24,358 nt of DNA from an uncultured Clostridia bacterium (GCA_937914725.1 CALDMJ010000192.1:1-24358), one strand, 5' to 3'; positions 1-10,219 are shown, numbered from the stretch's first letter. A program made the numbers and translations. The notes: generated from the letters alone by a model not told the origin.

Positions 1-3000
1 TCACTTATGATTTGAATGGTGGCGTATGTGCTGAAGAAAACCAAACAACATTTAATATTCAAACTGAAACATTTATGCTAAACAACCCTACAAAAGCCGA
101 TTACACCTTTGTAGGTTGGACAGGAACACTGTGGGATACCCCAGAAATGGCAGTTTACATTCGTCAAGGTGAAGTGTTTGAAAACTTGATTTTTGTCGCA
201 AATTATACACCTATTACATATCAAATTTCATATGCAAACCTTGAAAATTGCACATTCGGCGAAAGCAACGTTAACCCGAACGCAACTACATATAATGTTG
301 AAACCCCAACATTCACGCTGATAAACCCTGAAAAGCGTGGTTACGATTTTGCGGGGTGGACGTATACATACAACGGAACAACAGAAACAAAAATAATTGT
401 CCAAATCGAATCGGGCACATTCAGCGGTGACTTAACATTCAGTGCAAAATTCACGGCAATTAAATATACAATCACGCTTGATACAAAGGATGGAAGCATT
501 AGTAAAGATGCGCTCCAAGCACTGAAAGATGCGGGAATTGACGCAATCAGTTCTAGCACATCTAGCACAATCTACTATACTATTGAAAATGGAAACTTTA
601 CGCTTCCGCAACCGACAAAGGGTGCGCACTCATTCACGGGGTGGAAAAACCTAAAAACGCAAGCAGTAGCTGCGGAAACTATCATTGACACGAATGAGGC
701 AACAGACTTAGCGTTTGAAGCGGTTTGGAATGCAAAAGTTTATAAAATCATTTATGAACTAAATGGCGGGCACGCGCCTGAGGGTGTGACTTACCCTGAA
801 TCGTACAGTTTTACAAGTGACGACGTCACGCCAGCGCAACCACTGCTCACGGGCTACACTTTCTATGGTTGGTCATTGTATAGACTTGCGGACGATAATA
901 CTACGTGGACGCTTATAGAAGATGTAACATCAATTGCCTGCAAGAAAAGCACGGGCGACCGCAAATTTGTTGCAAGTTGGACGCCAAATAGAAACACGCA
1001 GTATACAATAGAATACCGTTTGCAACCTATTAATGGGGCGACCGAAAAGAGCGAGTATACCTTGTATGCAGACCCTACAATTGAAAAAGCAACAACTGGC
1101 TCTAATGTCATAAAAACAGCAATCGACATCACGGGCTTTACGGCGGAAGAAAGTTCTATCAAGCAAAATATCAATGGTGACGGCTCGACAAAGTTTGTGT
1201 TCTACTACTCAAGAAACACGCAATATATTTCAGCAAGTGCTGCAAACGGCACTGACGGAGAGGGTATTGAAAGTGTAATCGTTTCAAATGACTATGGCAG
1301 CAGCGGCAACGGAAGCTACTACTATGGACAAGATATCGCTGTCACAGTAACGCTGAAAGCGGGTTATATAATTGTTGGAATTTTTGAAGATGACAAAAAA
1401 GTCAGTGAGACAGTCACATACACATTCAAAGTAGGACAAGTCGATAGAACATTTACTGCGAAAGCAAATATTGTTACGTATTATATTACTTATAAAGTGC
1501 CAACGGGCGCTACATTTGAGGGCAGTACCACAAACCCAAATCGTGGGACTTACACCGTCAAAGATAAATTCACACTTGTCAATCCCGAACTAAGTGGAAG
1601 TGATTTCCAAGGCTGGTCAGGTACATTCATTAGTGAGGATGCAAAAGAAAAAACTGTCACTATTAGCAATATGACAGGAGACTTAGAATTTGTTGCGCAT
1701 TTTGGCGAAAACGAATATGTCATCAATTATGACTTTGCGGGCGGGCAAAAGGCGGAAAAGGGAGATTATCCACTGCGATATAAAAAGAGTTCGCCTACAA
1801 TTTCGCCAACCGCGCCTGTGCGACTAGGCTATACATTCACGGGCTGGACAGTGCTTGACGAAAATGGCAGCGTAATTTCAGGTGAAACAACAATTCCGCA
1901 AGGCTCATATGGTGACCGCAAATTTGTTGCACACTGGACAGCAAACACGAATACTCCATATGTTGTAAAGCACTTCTATATGAACAAGAGCGGAGATTTT
2001 GCGCTAGACCCTGACGAAACGGAGGAATTAACAGGGACAACGGACAGCGAGGTTACGCCACCTGTCAAAGCAAAAACGGGTTATAAATCACCTGAGCCAC
2101 AAACAAAAACCATTGCAGGTGACGGCACAACTGAAATTGTATATCAATATTATAGAATTGCCTACACTGTGACGATTACACAAGTTGGCAACGGCATTTA
2201 CATAATAACACCGCTCACAGCGCAATATTGGGGAACAACTGTTTCGATTGATGTTGTTTTGAAACGCGGATATTATTTGAAAGCGTGGACGCAAACTTCA
2301 GGCAATACTACAGTTATCAATGACGACAACAAGCAAAACACGAAACTTGAGTTCACAATGCCAACGGATGACATTGCACTCACTATTGAAACTGCGCCGA
2401 TTGTTTATACAATTGATTATACGCTAAACGGCGGGGTGCTTGAAAGCGGAAAGGAAAATCCAACTTCGTACACAATCGAGGATGCCGATTTTACGGTCAA
2501 CAATCCTGAAATGACAGGGTTTAAGTTCTTGGGTTGGACAACGCAAGAATCAAGCGAGCCGCAACTACAAGTTGTTGTCGCAACATCACTTTGCAAAAAC
2601 TTGCACTATTTTGCTAAATTCGACGCTTCAAATGTCAATTATACAGTTAAATCCTACTATATGACAACAAACGGCAAAGATTATGAGTTAGGCGGCACGG
2701 AACAAGCACAAGCATTGGCGGGTAGCACAATCACAATTACTCCAGACGAAAGGACAGGTTTCACAGCGCCAGCAAAGCAAACAGTTGAAATAAAGCCAGA
2801 TGGCTCAACTGTCATTGAACTAAAGTATACAAGAAACAAATACACAATTACAATCAGTGGAAATGAAATCAATAGTGGTATTGACACGTTTTCGGGCGCT
2901 GGGGAACACTACTTTGGCGAAACGGTGACACTTGCTGCCAAGCTGAAAAATGAATATTATAATTTCCTCGGCTGGATAAAAGACGGCGTCACCGTTAACC

Positions 3001-5627
3001 GCACGTTAAGTTTTGAATATACACTCACTGAGGCGAAAGATGTTTCATTTGTTGCAAGCACAAAAGGATTCATTTATAAGATAGACTATGATTTTGGTAT
3101 GGCTGCAGCCGACCCTATCGACAACAAAAATAATCCAACCGAGTATGAATATGGTATTGGCGCTACAATCAAATCGCCAACAACGTACAATTATACATTT
3201 CTTGGTTGGCAACCGATAAATATAGAAAGCAAAGATTTATATACGTCTTTACCTATTACAGCAGCCTCAAGCGAGGATGTAACATTGAAAATGCACTGGG
3301 GTAAAGTCAATAACTCGCTAAGTTATATGGCGAAAGAGGATGAAGAGGGGTTCTATTTATCTGCAGGACGCAGCCTAGGCTATACGATGCCCAAAATAGT
3401 TGAAATACCTGATTATGTCAAACTAAGTAACAAATATAGTATAGAATATACAGATGAAGATGGCAACAAGGTTACTTACGCTTATTATTATAACGCAATC
3501 ATAGTTGGCGAAGATTATTACAAACTGTTTGATAAGCCGCAAGATAACGGAATCTATAAAGTAAAGGGAATCTATGGGAGATTTTCGCTTCCAAATGGAC
3601 AATATTTTACAGACTTTATGACTTTTGAAAAGAGTGGCATAACGGATATAAAACTAGGAAAATTTGTCGAAACGATTGGTAGTTATGCATTTGTACGAAC
3701 GAATTTCACAACCTTTACCGCAAGTGATAGTTTGAAAACAATTGAGGAAGGTGCATTTTACGAGTGCAATAAATTAACTTCAGTCAATTTAAATAAAGTA
3801 GAAACTATAGGGAAAGGTGCATTCTATCAATGTAATGCGTTGCAAAGCGTAAATTGTGAACAATTGAACGAAATCGGCGAATTAGCATTCTATCAATGCA
3901 ATAGTTTGCAAACAATTGATTTTGGGACGACCGCAACAATAGGTGCGCAAGCATTCTATCAATGCAATAGTTTGAAGATGATTGACTTAAAAAATGTCAA
4001 AACAATTGAACAGGCGGCATTCTATCGCTGCGAAAATCTTGAGACTGTATCAAATGCGACAAGTCTTTCAAGTCTTGGTTTACACGTATTTGCCTACGAC
4101 AATAGTTTAAAAAATGTAGATTTAAGTGCGTCACAACTTGCGTCGATTGCAAAGGGAACTTTCTACAACTGCTTTAGTCTTGACAATATAAAATTGCCCG
4201 ACACTTTGACAACAATAAACGACAACGCATTCTATCTTTGCAAATCTTTGCGTGAAATTTCAATTCCAAATGGTGTGACTACAATCGGCGAGTACGCATT
4301 CAGCTTTTGTGACAAATTGAGAAAAACAGGATTGAATGAAAATTCACAATTACAAATACTGAGTGAAAACGCATTCCAAAGTTGCGTTTCATTGATTGAG
4401 GTAACTTTGCCAAGCACGCTTGCGCAAGTAGGTGCGGCGTTCCGCAACTGTTCAAAATTGTATCAAATCACAAACTTGACAAGTTTTAGCGAGTCGTCAC
4501 TTAAGACGGCATTGCTTGGAGATACGGAAAACCCTTTGACAAGTGTTTCAAAAAATGGCAATTTTGACAATGGAACATTGACTGAGGACACAACGAAAAA
4601 ACTTTACTATTTGACAAAAGATGGCGAGAAAATCCTTGTAGATTATTATGGAACCGACAAAAATGTTGACCTTAGTGGCGAAAACTTTACAAGAATGTAT
4701 AGATTTGCGTTCTATGATTCAATCAATCTACAAACAGTGACTTTGCCACAATCGCTTGAAAAATTGGGAGTTTGCGCATTTTATAAATGCCGTAACTTGA
4801 CAAAAGTTAAGTGGCTTGCGGAATTTAACGACGTAAAAATGGATACTGACGGCGTGACTGGCTATAATATAAAGATGTTTGTTGAATGCATAAAACTTGT
4901 ACAGTTAGATTTGCCAAGTTGGTTTAAGGATTCGGCAAATTGGGTAAATTGGTTTGACAAGATAAATGATGGGCTTGAGGTGATTGAGCACGGCGAGTCA
5001 TTTAAAAACCGCTTGACGACGAGTAATGACATAACAACATTCACAATTATGAGCGGCGACAACGCTGGCACATACTTTATGGCATATAGCGGCACAGAAA
5101 CAACGCTTGACTTGAGTAGTTATAGTAAAATATACGCGGGCGGACTTTATGGTTGCAGCACACTCAAGACGATTACATTACCAAGCGAAGTTACCGCAAT
5201 TCCAGAATCATTTTTCGGGCGTTGCTGGAACTTGACTAGCGTGACGCTGCCTGAAAGTGTTCCAAGTATTGGTAATTACGCCTTTGAAGAATGCTTTAGT
5301 TTGCCAACACTAGTTATTCCAACAAATGTTTCAGCAATCGGGATGTATGCTTTTGGCGACTGCATTTCGCTAAATGACATCGTTATTCCTGAAAAAGTGA
5401 CAAAGATTGAGGAGCGAACATTCTATGGTTGCTTTAATCTCAAAAAGTGCAAAATGGGCAGCAATGTTATAAGCATTGGTGACTATGCGTTCCAAGTCTG
5501 CCCGCTTGATTACAAGGAAGATGACGCTATTAATTACTACTTTGTATTGCCAAGCAACTGCACAATTTCTAAAAATGCATTCAAGCAATCACGCGATGAC
5601 CTAGCAACGCTGTACGGAAAAGATTAA
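1..5627 (+). CDS. Large repeat surface protein (InlB-type and MucBP-like repeats plus BspA-type LRR), 5' end missing
   Basis: The frame is already open at the left edge (codons at 3-14 read TYDL, running into NGG), so the first TTG is not the start and the signal peptide lies outside. Residues here count from the TTG at 12. Residues 1 to about 1100 hold tandem InlB B/Listeria-Bacteroides type repeats (YxLNGG, then GYxFxGW). Interspersed are three MucBP-like units at about 330-400, 645-715 and 875-945, and divergent repeats. From about 1190 to the end comes a BspA-type (LRR_5) leucine-rich domain with a roughly 22-residue period, many units containing AFYxCxxL. The C-terminus has no LPXTG motif, membrane helix or recognisable anchoring domain. 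Such proteins are extracellular and are thought to serve adhesion or host and polysaccharide contact; the ligand is unknown. Family assignment is firm, role inferred. Confidence 0.9.
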   Translation, partial: TYDLNGGVCAEENQTTFNIQTETFMLNNPTKADYTFVGWTGTLWDTPEMAVYIRQGEVFENLIFVANYTPITYQISYANLENCTFGESNVNPNATTYNVETPTFTLINPEKRGYDFAGWTYTYNGTTETKIIVQIESGTFSGDLTFSAKFTAIKYTITLDTKDGSISKDALQALKDAGIDAISSSTSSTIYYTIENGNFTLPQPTKGAHSFTGWKNLKTQAVAAETIIDTNEATDLAFEAVWNAKVYKIIYELNGGHAPEGVTYPESYSFTSDDVTPAQPLLTGYTFYGWSLYRLADDNTTWTLIEDVTSIACKKSTGDRKFVASWTPNRNTQYTIEYRLQPINGATEKSEYTLYADPTIEKATTGSNVIKTAIDITGFTAEESSIKQNINGDGSTKFVFYYSRNTQYISASAANGTDGEGIESVIVSNDYGSSGNGSYYYGQDIAVTVTLKAGYIIVGIFEDDKKVSETVTYTFKVGQVDRTFTAKANIVTYYITYKVPTGATFEGSTTNPNRGTYTVKDKFTLVNPELSGSDFQGWSGTFISEDAKEKTVTISNMTGDLEFVAHFGENEYVINYDFAGGQKAEKGDYPLRYKKSSPTISPTAPVRLGYTFTGWTVLDENGSVISGETTIPQGSYGDRKFVAHWTANTNTPYVVKHFYMNKSGDFALDPDETEELTGTTDSEVTPPVKAKTGYKSPEPQTKTIAGDGTTEIVYQYYRIAYTVTITQVGNGIYIITPLTAQYWGTTVSIDVVLKRGYYLKAWTQTSGNTTVINDDNKQNTKLEFTMPTDDIALTIETAPIVYTIDYTLNGGVLESGKENPTSYTIEDADFTVNNPEMTGFKFLGWTTQESSEPQLQVVVATSLCKNLHYFAKFDASNVNYTVKSYYMTTNGKDYELGGTEQAQALAGSTITITPDERTGFTAPAKQTVEIKPDGSTVIELKYTRNKYTITISGNEINSGIDTFSGAGEHYFGETVTLAAKLKNEYYNFLGWIKDGVTVNRTLSFEYTLTEAKDVSFVASTKGFIYKIDYDFGMAAADPIDNKNNPTEYEYGIGATIKSPTTYNYTFLGWQPINIESKDLYTSLPITAASSEDVTLKMHWGKVNNSLSYMAKEDEEGFYLSAGRSLGYTMPKIVEIPDYVKLSNKYSIEYTDEDGNKVTYAYYYNAIIVGEDYYKLFDKPQDNGIYKVKGIYGRFSLPNGQYFTDFMTFEKSGITDIKLGKFVETIGSYAFVRTNFTTFTASDSLKTIEEGAFYECNKLTSVNLNKVETIGKGAFYQCNALQSVNCEQLNEIGELAFYQCNSLQTIDFGTTATIGAQAFYQCNSLKMIDLKNVKTIEQAAFYRCENLETVSNATSLSSLGLHVFAYDNSLKNVDLSASQLASIAKGTFYNCFSLDNIKLPDTLTTINDNAFYLCKSLREISIPNGVTTIGEYAFSFCDKLRKTGLNENSQLQILSENAFQSCVSLIEVTLPSTLAQVGAAFRNCSKLYQITNLTSFSESSLKTALLGDTENPLTSVSKNGNFDNGTLTEDTTKKLYYLTKDGEKILVDYYGTDKNVDLSGENFTRMYRFAFYDSINLQTVTLPQSLEKLGVCAFYKCRNLTKVKWLAEFNDVKMDTDGVTGYNIKMFVECIKLVQLDLPSWFKDSANWVNWFDKINDGLEVIEHGESFKNRLTTSNDITTFTIMSGDNAGTYFMAYSGTETTLDLSSYSKIYAGGLYGCSTLKTITLPSEVTAIPESFFGRCWNLTSVTLPESVPSIGNYAFEECFSLPTLVIPTNVSAIGMYAFGDCISLNDIVIPEKVTKIEERTFYGCFNLKKCKMGSNVISIGDYAFQVCPLDYKEDDAINYYFVLPSNCTISKNAFKQSRDDLATLYGKD
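3819..3974 (+). repeat. 66-bp period DNA repeats within the LRR-coding region
   Basis: The string GCATTCTATCAATG recurs at 3819, 3885 and 3951, exactly 66 bases (22 codons) apart. The last two copies are identical over 24 bases. They encode successive AFYQCN-type LRR units. Identity at the DNA level, not just the protein level, suggests recent unit duplication or gene conversion and makes unit gain or loss by recombination possible. Confidence 0.8.
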
Positions 5628-5666
5628 ACAATTTGCTAAAAATATTCAAATAGCATTATAATTTAA

Positions 5667-5702
5667 TTGCAAGATAGTAATTTTTGTGATAAACTATAAG
5701 TT
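5667..5702 (+). promoter_or_regulatory. Candidate leaderless promoter of the Nudix gene
   Basis: The -35 is TTGCAA at 5667-5672, followed by a 17-base spacer and TAAACT at 5690-5695. The spacer ends in TGTGA, giving an extended -10 (TGTG one base before the hexamer). Only 7 bases separate the -10 from the ATG at 5703 and there is no Shine-Dalgarno sequence. Transcription would start at or next to the ATG. The -10 is weaker than in the three other examples in this window. Confidence 0.55.
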
Positions 5703-6224
5703 ATGAAAAGAATTAGCGCTAGAGCCATAATAATAGAAGGAGACAAAATCGGGCTAATGTACCGAAAGAAAGTGAACCACGCCTTCTATTGCTTGCCAGG
5801 GGGGAAGCAGGAAACGGGCGAAAAATTGGAAGAAACAGTGGTTCGTGAAATCAAAGAAGAATTTGGGATTGACATTGAAGTCGTCAAAAAGGTGTATGAG
5901 TTTATCTCCGAGAGTGCACACCAACATTTCTATCTTTGTAAATGGGTGGATGGAATATTTGGCACAGGCGAGGGCGAGGAATTTACCGTTCCTAGCGAAA
6001 AGGGCTACTATGAGCCGCGCCTTGTCAATGTCGCACATCTAAAGGAGTTGCACATTTTGCCAAAAAAGATTGCAAAACAACTTCGAAAGGACTATGAACG
6101 CAACGGTGCAGACTTGCGTGACGATGTGAAAGTACTTGTCGACGACAAACCTGCAATCCAAATGCCAAAGTTCAAGTTTTTCAAAAAACGTAAACACATC
6201 AAAAAAGAGGTCGCAAAGAAATAA
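5703..6224 (+). CDS. Nudix hydrolase
   Basis: A 173-residue protein with a perfect Nudix box at residues 34-56 (GX5EX7REUXEEXGU): G34, E40, R48-E49, E52-E53 and G55, the last pair of glutamates binding the catalytic metal. Nudix enzymes hydrolyse nucleoside diphosphates linked to another group; the substrate cannot be read from the sequence, though housecleaning or nucleotide-sugar pyrophosphatase activity is typical of short single-domain members. The tail (about residues 155-173) is rich in Lys and Phe and may be a nucleic-acid or membrane contact. The ATG at 5703 has no ribosome binding site and sits just behind a promoter. The gene is monocistronic, closed by a hairpin whose stem starts inside the last codons. 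Confidence 0.92.
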   Translation: MKRISARAIIIEGDKIGLMYRKKVNHAFYCLPGGKQETGEKLEETVVREIKEEFGIDIEVVKKVYEFISESAHQHFYLCKWVDGIFGTGEGEEFTVPSEKGYYEPRLVNVAHLKELHILPKKIAKQLRKDYERNGADLRDDVKVLVDDKPAIQMPKFKFFKKRKHIKKEVAKK

Positions 6225-6246
6225 TTGTCTTTGCAGCCTTTTTTTT
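6213..6246 (+). terminator. Intrinsic terminator after the Nudix gene
   Basis: A 7-bp stem (GCAAAGA at 6213-6219, TCTTTGC at 6228-6234) with an 8-base loop holds the stop codon. It is followed by AGCC and a run of eight T at 6239-6246. The stem is short, and the four bases before the T run make it a moderate terminator. Confidence 0.65.
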
Positions 6247-6363
6247 GATGCAGCAATAACGACGCAATAATTTTATTGCAATAATTGCTTCGCAACTGTT
6301 AATCTTTTTAAATTAAATTGTTTAAATCGGTAAAATTAAAAATAAAAACAATAAATATAAGTA

Positions 6364-6399
6364 AAAACAGCATTGCCGTTGTCGGTCAAATGCTGTTTT
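6364..6399. terminator. Bidirectional terminator between the convergent Nudix and helicase genes
   Basis: A perfect 10-bp stem (AAAACAGCAT at 6364-6373, ATGCTGTTTT at 6390-6399) encloses a second small stem (CCG/CGG). The flanking A and T runs give a U tail on either strand. It lies 5 bases beyond the helicase stop codon, so it mainly ends the minus-strand helicase transcript. Confidence 0.85.
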
Positions 6400-6403
6400 A
6401 ATT

Positions 6404-9400
6404 TCATTTTTTTGTTGTTTTTGCTGATTCAGCGGCAAACTTTGCGCGGTTTTTGTCCGCGATTTTTGTGATTTGCGCAACGACTTTGCCTTTATGCAGC
6501 CACCAGTCGCGGCTGTAAACTCGCAAGATATCCCAACCGCGGCTTTTTAGAAAGGCAGGGTGGTAGACATCGCGTTCTAGCAAACTGTCACTGCTATTGT
6601 AAGCGCTATAATCACATTCAATACCGATGAGGTATTTGTCAAGTTCTTTGTCATAAATTGCAAGCGAAATTTTGTAGTCGGTGTTACCAATGTTGGTTTC
6701 GACGGTATAACCCGCTTCCTCAAGGCTAGATTTGATTTCGTTTTCAAATGACGAATTGATAATTTCCATTTTTGGCATTTCTTGTGAGTCGTAAGAGTTC
6801 AAAATTAGTTGTGCTTCCAGCGCATTACCGTTTGAAACGGCGCGCGCATAACGCAAATAGTTTTTGAAAATCTTTGGACCCGCATTTTTTGAGTTTTCAA
6901 CATTGAGTTCTTCCGGTTCAATGCTTGTTACGACATAGATTTTTTCTTTTGCACGTGTGATTGCGACATTCAAGCGGTTTTCGCCGCCCTCAACGGAGAG
7001 AGGCCCAAACTGTGCGACGACTCTGCCATACTCGTTTTTAGCATAACCGATTGAGAAAATAATAATGTCGCGCTCGTCACCTTGCACATTTTCAAGGTTT
7101 TTGATAAACAGGCTCGTATCCTCACCATTTTCTTTGCGGTTTGTTTCAAGCAAGAACTGGTCGCGAAATTTTGGGTCTTTTGCGCATTCCTCGTCAAGTG
7201 CGTCCTCTATAGCGGACTCTTGTTCAGTATTGAATGTAATGATACCAATTGATTGATTGTTTTTGCGTGTCTTGAAAATCTTTTTGACAATTTCAACAAT
7301 CTTTTTCGCTTCCGCGTCGTTGTGTCTGCCAATCCACTTGCCGTCGACCATAACGCGCTCAATCGGCTTTTTGCCTTTGTTTTTGGTTGTGTTTGGCGCG
7401 ATTTGCAAACGATTTTCGTAAAAGGCGTGGTTTGAGAAATTAATTAATTCTTCATTGCGGCTACGGTAGTGATATGTCAAATGCGTGCACTTGTAGCGCG
7501 TCATCGCAAGGTCAAGTAAACTCTCGACTTCTAGCGCCGCTTGTGTGGCGTAGTCAAGATTTTCGTCGAGGTCAGCGCCGAGATAGCGTTTCATAAACGT
7601 TGCAGTTGGGCGCAATTGTTTTGAGTCGCCCGCGACGACAATGTTTTTTCCGCGGTAGATAACAGGCAGAGTATTTTCGACAAAAACTTGTGATGCTTCA
7701 TCAAACAACACGATGTCAAACAAATTCTTTGTTAGCGGCATAATTGTGCTAACGCTCTCGGGCGAAAGCAGCCAGCAAGGGAATAGATCGAACATATATT
7801 CACCGTAAACTTCCATAAACTTGCGAATTGGCCATTGATTTTGCGTTTTTGAAATTTGGTACAAGAAATTTTTGCTTGCTTGTGCATCTTTGTGTTTTTC
7901 AATGTAATCTTGCTTGAATGTTCCGTCGCAAATATTCTTGCACACATCACGCAAGTCGGCATTCAATGAAAGAATGCGGTTTTTTGTGTTGTCGTAGTCA
8001 AGAATTTTTGCAAGGTTGAGTTTATATTTTTCTTCTAGGTCGACAACTTCAATGTAAATGCGCACGGGTAGTAGGTAGTCTAGCGTGTCCTTAAAGCGCG
8101 CGTAACTATCGGTTGTGCTGTAAGCAAAGTTGAGGACAATCTTTTCGTTGTCGGTCAAACTCCTTAGCGTGTTATTGAGGTCGCGAATGTCGACGTACGA
8201 GTTGAGAGCATTCATCAAAAGTTTTAAGTATAAGGTGTTTCCGTTTAGGATATTATCAATCATCATAATATATCCTTCTTCAGTCAACACGTCGTTCAAA
8301 AACTCATAGTCTTTGGTGTATTCTTCGATTGCGTCAAGTGTTTTTCTAAAGTTATCTTCAATATCTTGTTCAATTTTTGTAATTTTGTTTTTGGTAAAAG
8401 GCAGCATAGGAAGCAAAACGTAACTTGTCTGCAAAGTTTTGTATTCTTTCGGGTGGTCAATTTTTGCGACAAATTTGACAAGCGGTTTCAAGTCCTCCGA
8501 ATCGATTTTCTTGTCAAGATAGTAAGCAATCAACTGCTTTGAATTTGGATACTTTGCCGTATCAAACGGAACTATGCGCGAACTTGTCAAATTTTTTAAG
8601 TGTGCAAGTGTTTGGTTGATTGTGTGAATGTTTAAGTCACTTTTTATGTTGTCAATAAGTGGGTTTGTCTTTTTAGACTCAAGGTAGTTATAATAATGCT
8701 CTCCTTTATTTTTCTCTTTGATGACGCGCAAACTGTCACTTAAATCAAAGTAGTTGAGTGACATTAGTTTTTGATTTTTTGAAAGGTTTTTGTAAATTGT
8801 ATATTCATATGTATTTTTGCCGATGATGTGGGAGTTTGCGTACATTTGTTGTAGCGAAATGCCAAACGGCGTTGGCTCAAACAATGTGTCGGAAATAATC
8901 TTTAGTTCACGCTCCTCGCAACCGATTTTGTCTTTAATATTTTCATAGTTTTCAGCAAAATCCATTGGCTTGTAAGTTAGTGTCTCAAGATGTGTCGTGC
9001 GGGCGCGGTCGTAAAACTCGTTTTTGCTCTTTTCGGGGTCAACAAGGAACATAACTTTGTTGTTGAGTGTTCCAAGTCGATTGAAAACGACATCAAGCGC
9101 GGCTTTCTTTTGCGAAACAACTAGCACGCGTTTGTGCTTGCAAAGTGCGTCGGAAATGATGTTAACAATCGTTTGCGATTTACCTGTACCCGGTGGGCCA
9201 TAGATGACCATATTGCCGTCAATATTTACATTCGCAACGCAACTTGTTTGTGCGTAGTCAAGGTCGTTGATTGTATATAAATTGGTGTCGACCTTTTTGT
9301 TTTTCTTTGGAAAACCTGTGTTTAAAAGTTCGTTGATAGCCTCATTTGTCAAACGGCGTTTTTCAAGCATAGTGTAGTCGTTGTAAATACTATTTGCAAG

Positions 9401-10219
9401 TGGATAGCGCCCGACAGTGCAAAGCTGCTTGATTTCAAGCCCGTCACCAACGGCAGGGTCCTTAGCCTTTTCATAGACAAACATACCTTTACGTGGTTGA
9501 TAGTCAAGCTTGATGCCAAACTTCTTTAGATAATCGACAACTTCGCCAACATTCTTGAACGACACTGCAAGCGGACTCCTAAACTCCATTTCAAGGTCCT
9601 CAGTGTTGATTTTGTGCTGCTTTGCGTAGGCAAGTATGAACACTTTGTTGAGTTGGATATTCTCATCTCTGCGCAATTCAATTTCGACATTTTGTTCGTC
9701 AATAACATTGATTGTGCAAGGGAACAATAGGAGTGGTGCCTTGATTTGTAAATCTTTGCCAATAAAACCCGAGATGAATGGGTAGCCGATGTACATTTCG
9801 TATCGTCCTGTTTCTCTTGCGAACTCTTCGATATCGCGCTTGAGATTTTTGAGGTCATTGACTTCCGATAAAATTGCTTTTTTTGTTTCTTCGCGCAAGT
9901 TTCGTTGAATGCGAAATGCCTCTTCGCTCTTTTCTTTGCCCTCAAGTTTCTCCATATTTTGTTTGCGAACTGCAAATTCGTGCTCTATTCCCAAATTTTT
10001 TGCAATGCGGTCTTTGTCTTTTGTAGAAACAATAGGGAAACTATAGCGTCGGTCGTTCCACAAAAAGTCGACAAATTCGTTGATAACATCATAGTCGCCG
10101 TCAAGCAGTTTGCCGATATCAAAGGCATATTTTTTGCTAATTTTTTTTGCAAACAAACTGCGGTTTTTGCCGCTGATTTCAATTAATCTTTCTTTGTAAT
10201 ATGTATAAATTGATTTCAT
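6404..10219 (-). CDS. SF1 (Upf1-like) helicase with C-terminal Vsr/PD-(D/E)XK-like domain
   Basis: A 1271-residue protein. Motif I (Walker A) is GPPGTGKS at 341-348, followed by a Q-rich motif Ia (VVSQKKAALDVV). About 490 residues separate it from motif II, DEAS at 840-843, an insertion predicted mostly helical. Motif III is GDSKQLRPT, then HYRSR (motif IV region), QGDE (motif V region) and AITRAKE with R1089 (motif VI). Residues about 1160-1250 resemble the REase_MTES_1575 (Vsr/PD-(D/E)XK) domain: FENEI, AGY, YLIGIECD (E1201, D1203), RGWDILRVYSRDWW. The Asp usual in the IDLA motif is Ser1185. Such standalone helicase-nuclease proteins are widespread and poorly characterised, and some relatives act in phage defence; a defence role here is inference. 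Its ATG has an AAGGAAG site 6 bases upstream. It stands alone, with its own promoter and terminator. Confidence 0.88.
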   Translation of the reverse strand: MKSIYTYYKERLIEISGKNRSLFAKKISKKYAFDIGKLLDGDYDVINEFVDFLWNDRRYSFPIVSTKDKDRIAKNLGIEHEFAVRKQNMEKLEGKEKSEEAFRIQRNLREETKKAILSEVNDLKNLKRDIEEFARETGRYEMYIGYPFISGFIGKDLQIKAPLLLFPCTINVIDEQNVEIELRRDENIQLNKVFILAYAKQHKINTEDLEMEFRSPLAVSFKNVGEVVDYLKKFGIKLDYQPRKGMFVYEKAKDPAVGDGLEIKQLCTVGRYPLANSIYNDYTMLEKRRLTNEAINELLNTGFPKKNKKVDTNLYTINDLDYAQTSCVANVNIDGNMVIYGPPGTGKSQTIVNIISDALCKHKRVLVVSQKKAALDVVFNRLGTLNNKVMFLVDPEKSKNEFYDRARTTHLETLTYKPMDFAENYENIKDKIGCEERELKIISDTLFEPTPFGISLQQMYANSHIIGKNTYEYTIYKNLSKNQKLMSLNYFDLSDSLRVIKEKNKGEHYYNYLESKKTNPLIDNIKSDLNIHTINQTLAHLKNLTSSRIVPFDTAKYPNSKQLIAYYLDKKIDSEDLKPLVKFVAKIDHPKEYKTLQTSYVLLPMLPFTKNKITKIEQDIEDNFRKTLDAIEEYTKDYEFLNDVLTEEGYIMMIDNILNGNTLYLKLLMNALNSYVDIRDLNNTLRSLTDNEKIVLNFAYSTTDSYARFKDTLDYLLPVRIYIEVVDLEEKYKLNLAKILDYDNTKNRILSLNADLRDVCKNICDGTFKQDYIEKHKDAQASKNFLYQISKTQNQWPIRKFMEVYGEYMFDLFPCWLLSPESVSTIMPLTKNLFDIVLFDEASQVFVENTLPVIYRGKNIVVAGDSKQLRPTATFMKRYLGADLDENLDYATQAALEVESLLDLAMTRYKCTHLTYHYRSRNEELINFSNHAFYENRLQIAPNTTKNKGKKPIERVMVDGKWIGRHNDAEAKKIVEIVKKIFKTRKNNQSIGIITFNTEQESAIEDALDEECAKDPKFRDQFLLETNRKENGEDTSLFIKNLENVQGDERDIIIFSIGYAKNEYGRVVAQFGPLSVEGGENRLNVAITRAKEKIYVVTSIEPEELNVENSKNAGPKIFKNYLRYARAVSNGNALEAQLILNSYDSQEMPKMEIINSSFENEIKSSLEEAGYTVETNIGNTDYKISLAIYDKELDKYLIGIECDYSAYNSSDSLLERDVYHPAFLKSRGWDILRVYSRDWWLHKGKVVAQITKIADKNRAKFAAESAKTTKK

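Noticed and set aside
9526..9975. Long opposite-frame and minus-strand alternative open frames inside the helicase gene
   Set aside because: They are out-of-frame shadows of the helicase with no ribosome binding site and unlikely composition. The helicase frame carries all conserved motifs.
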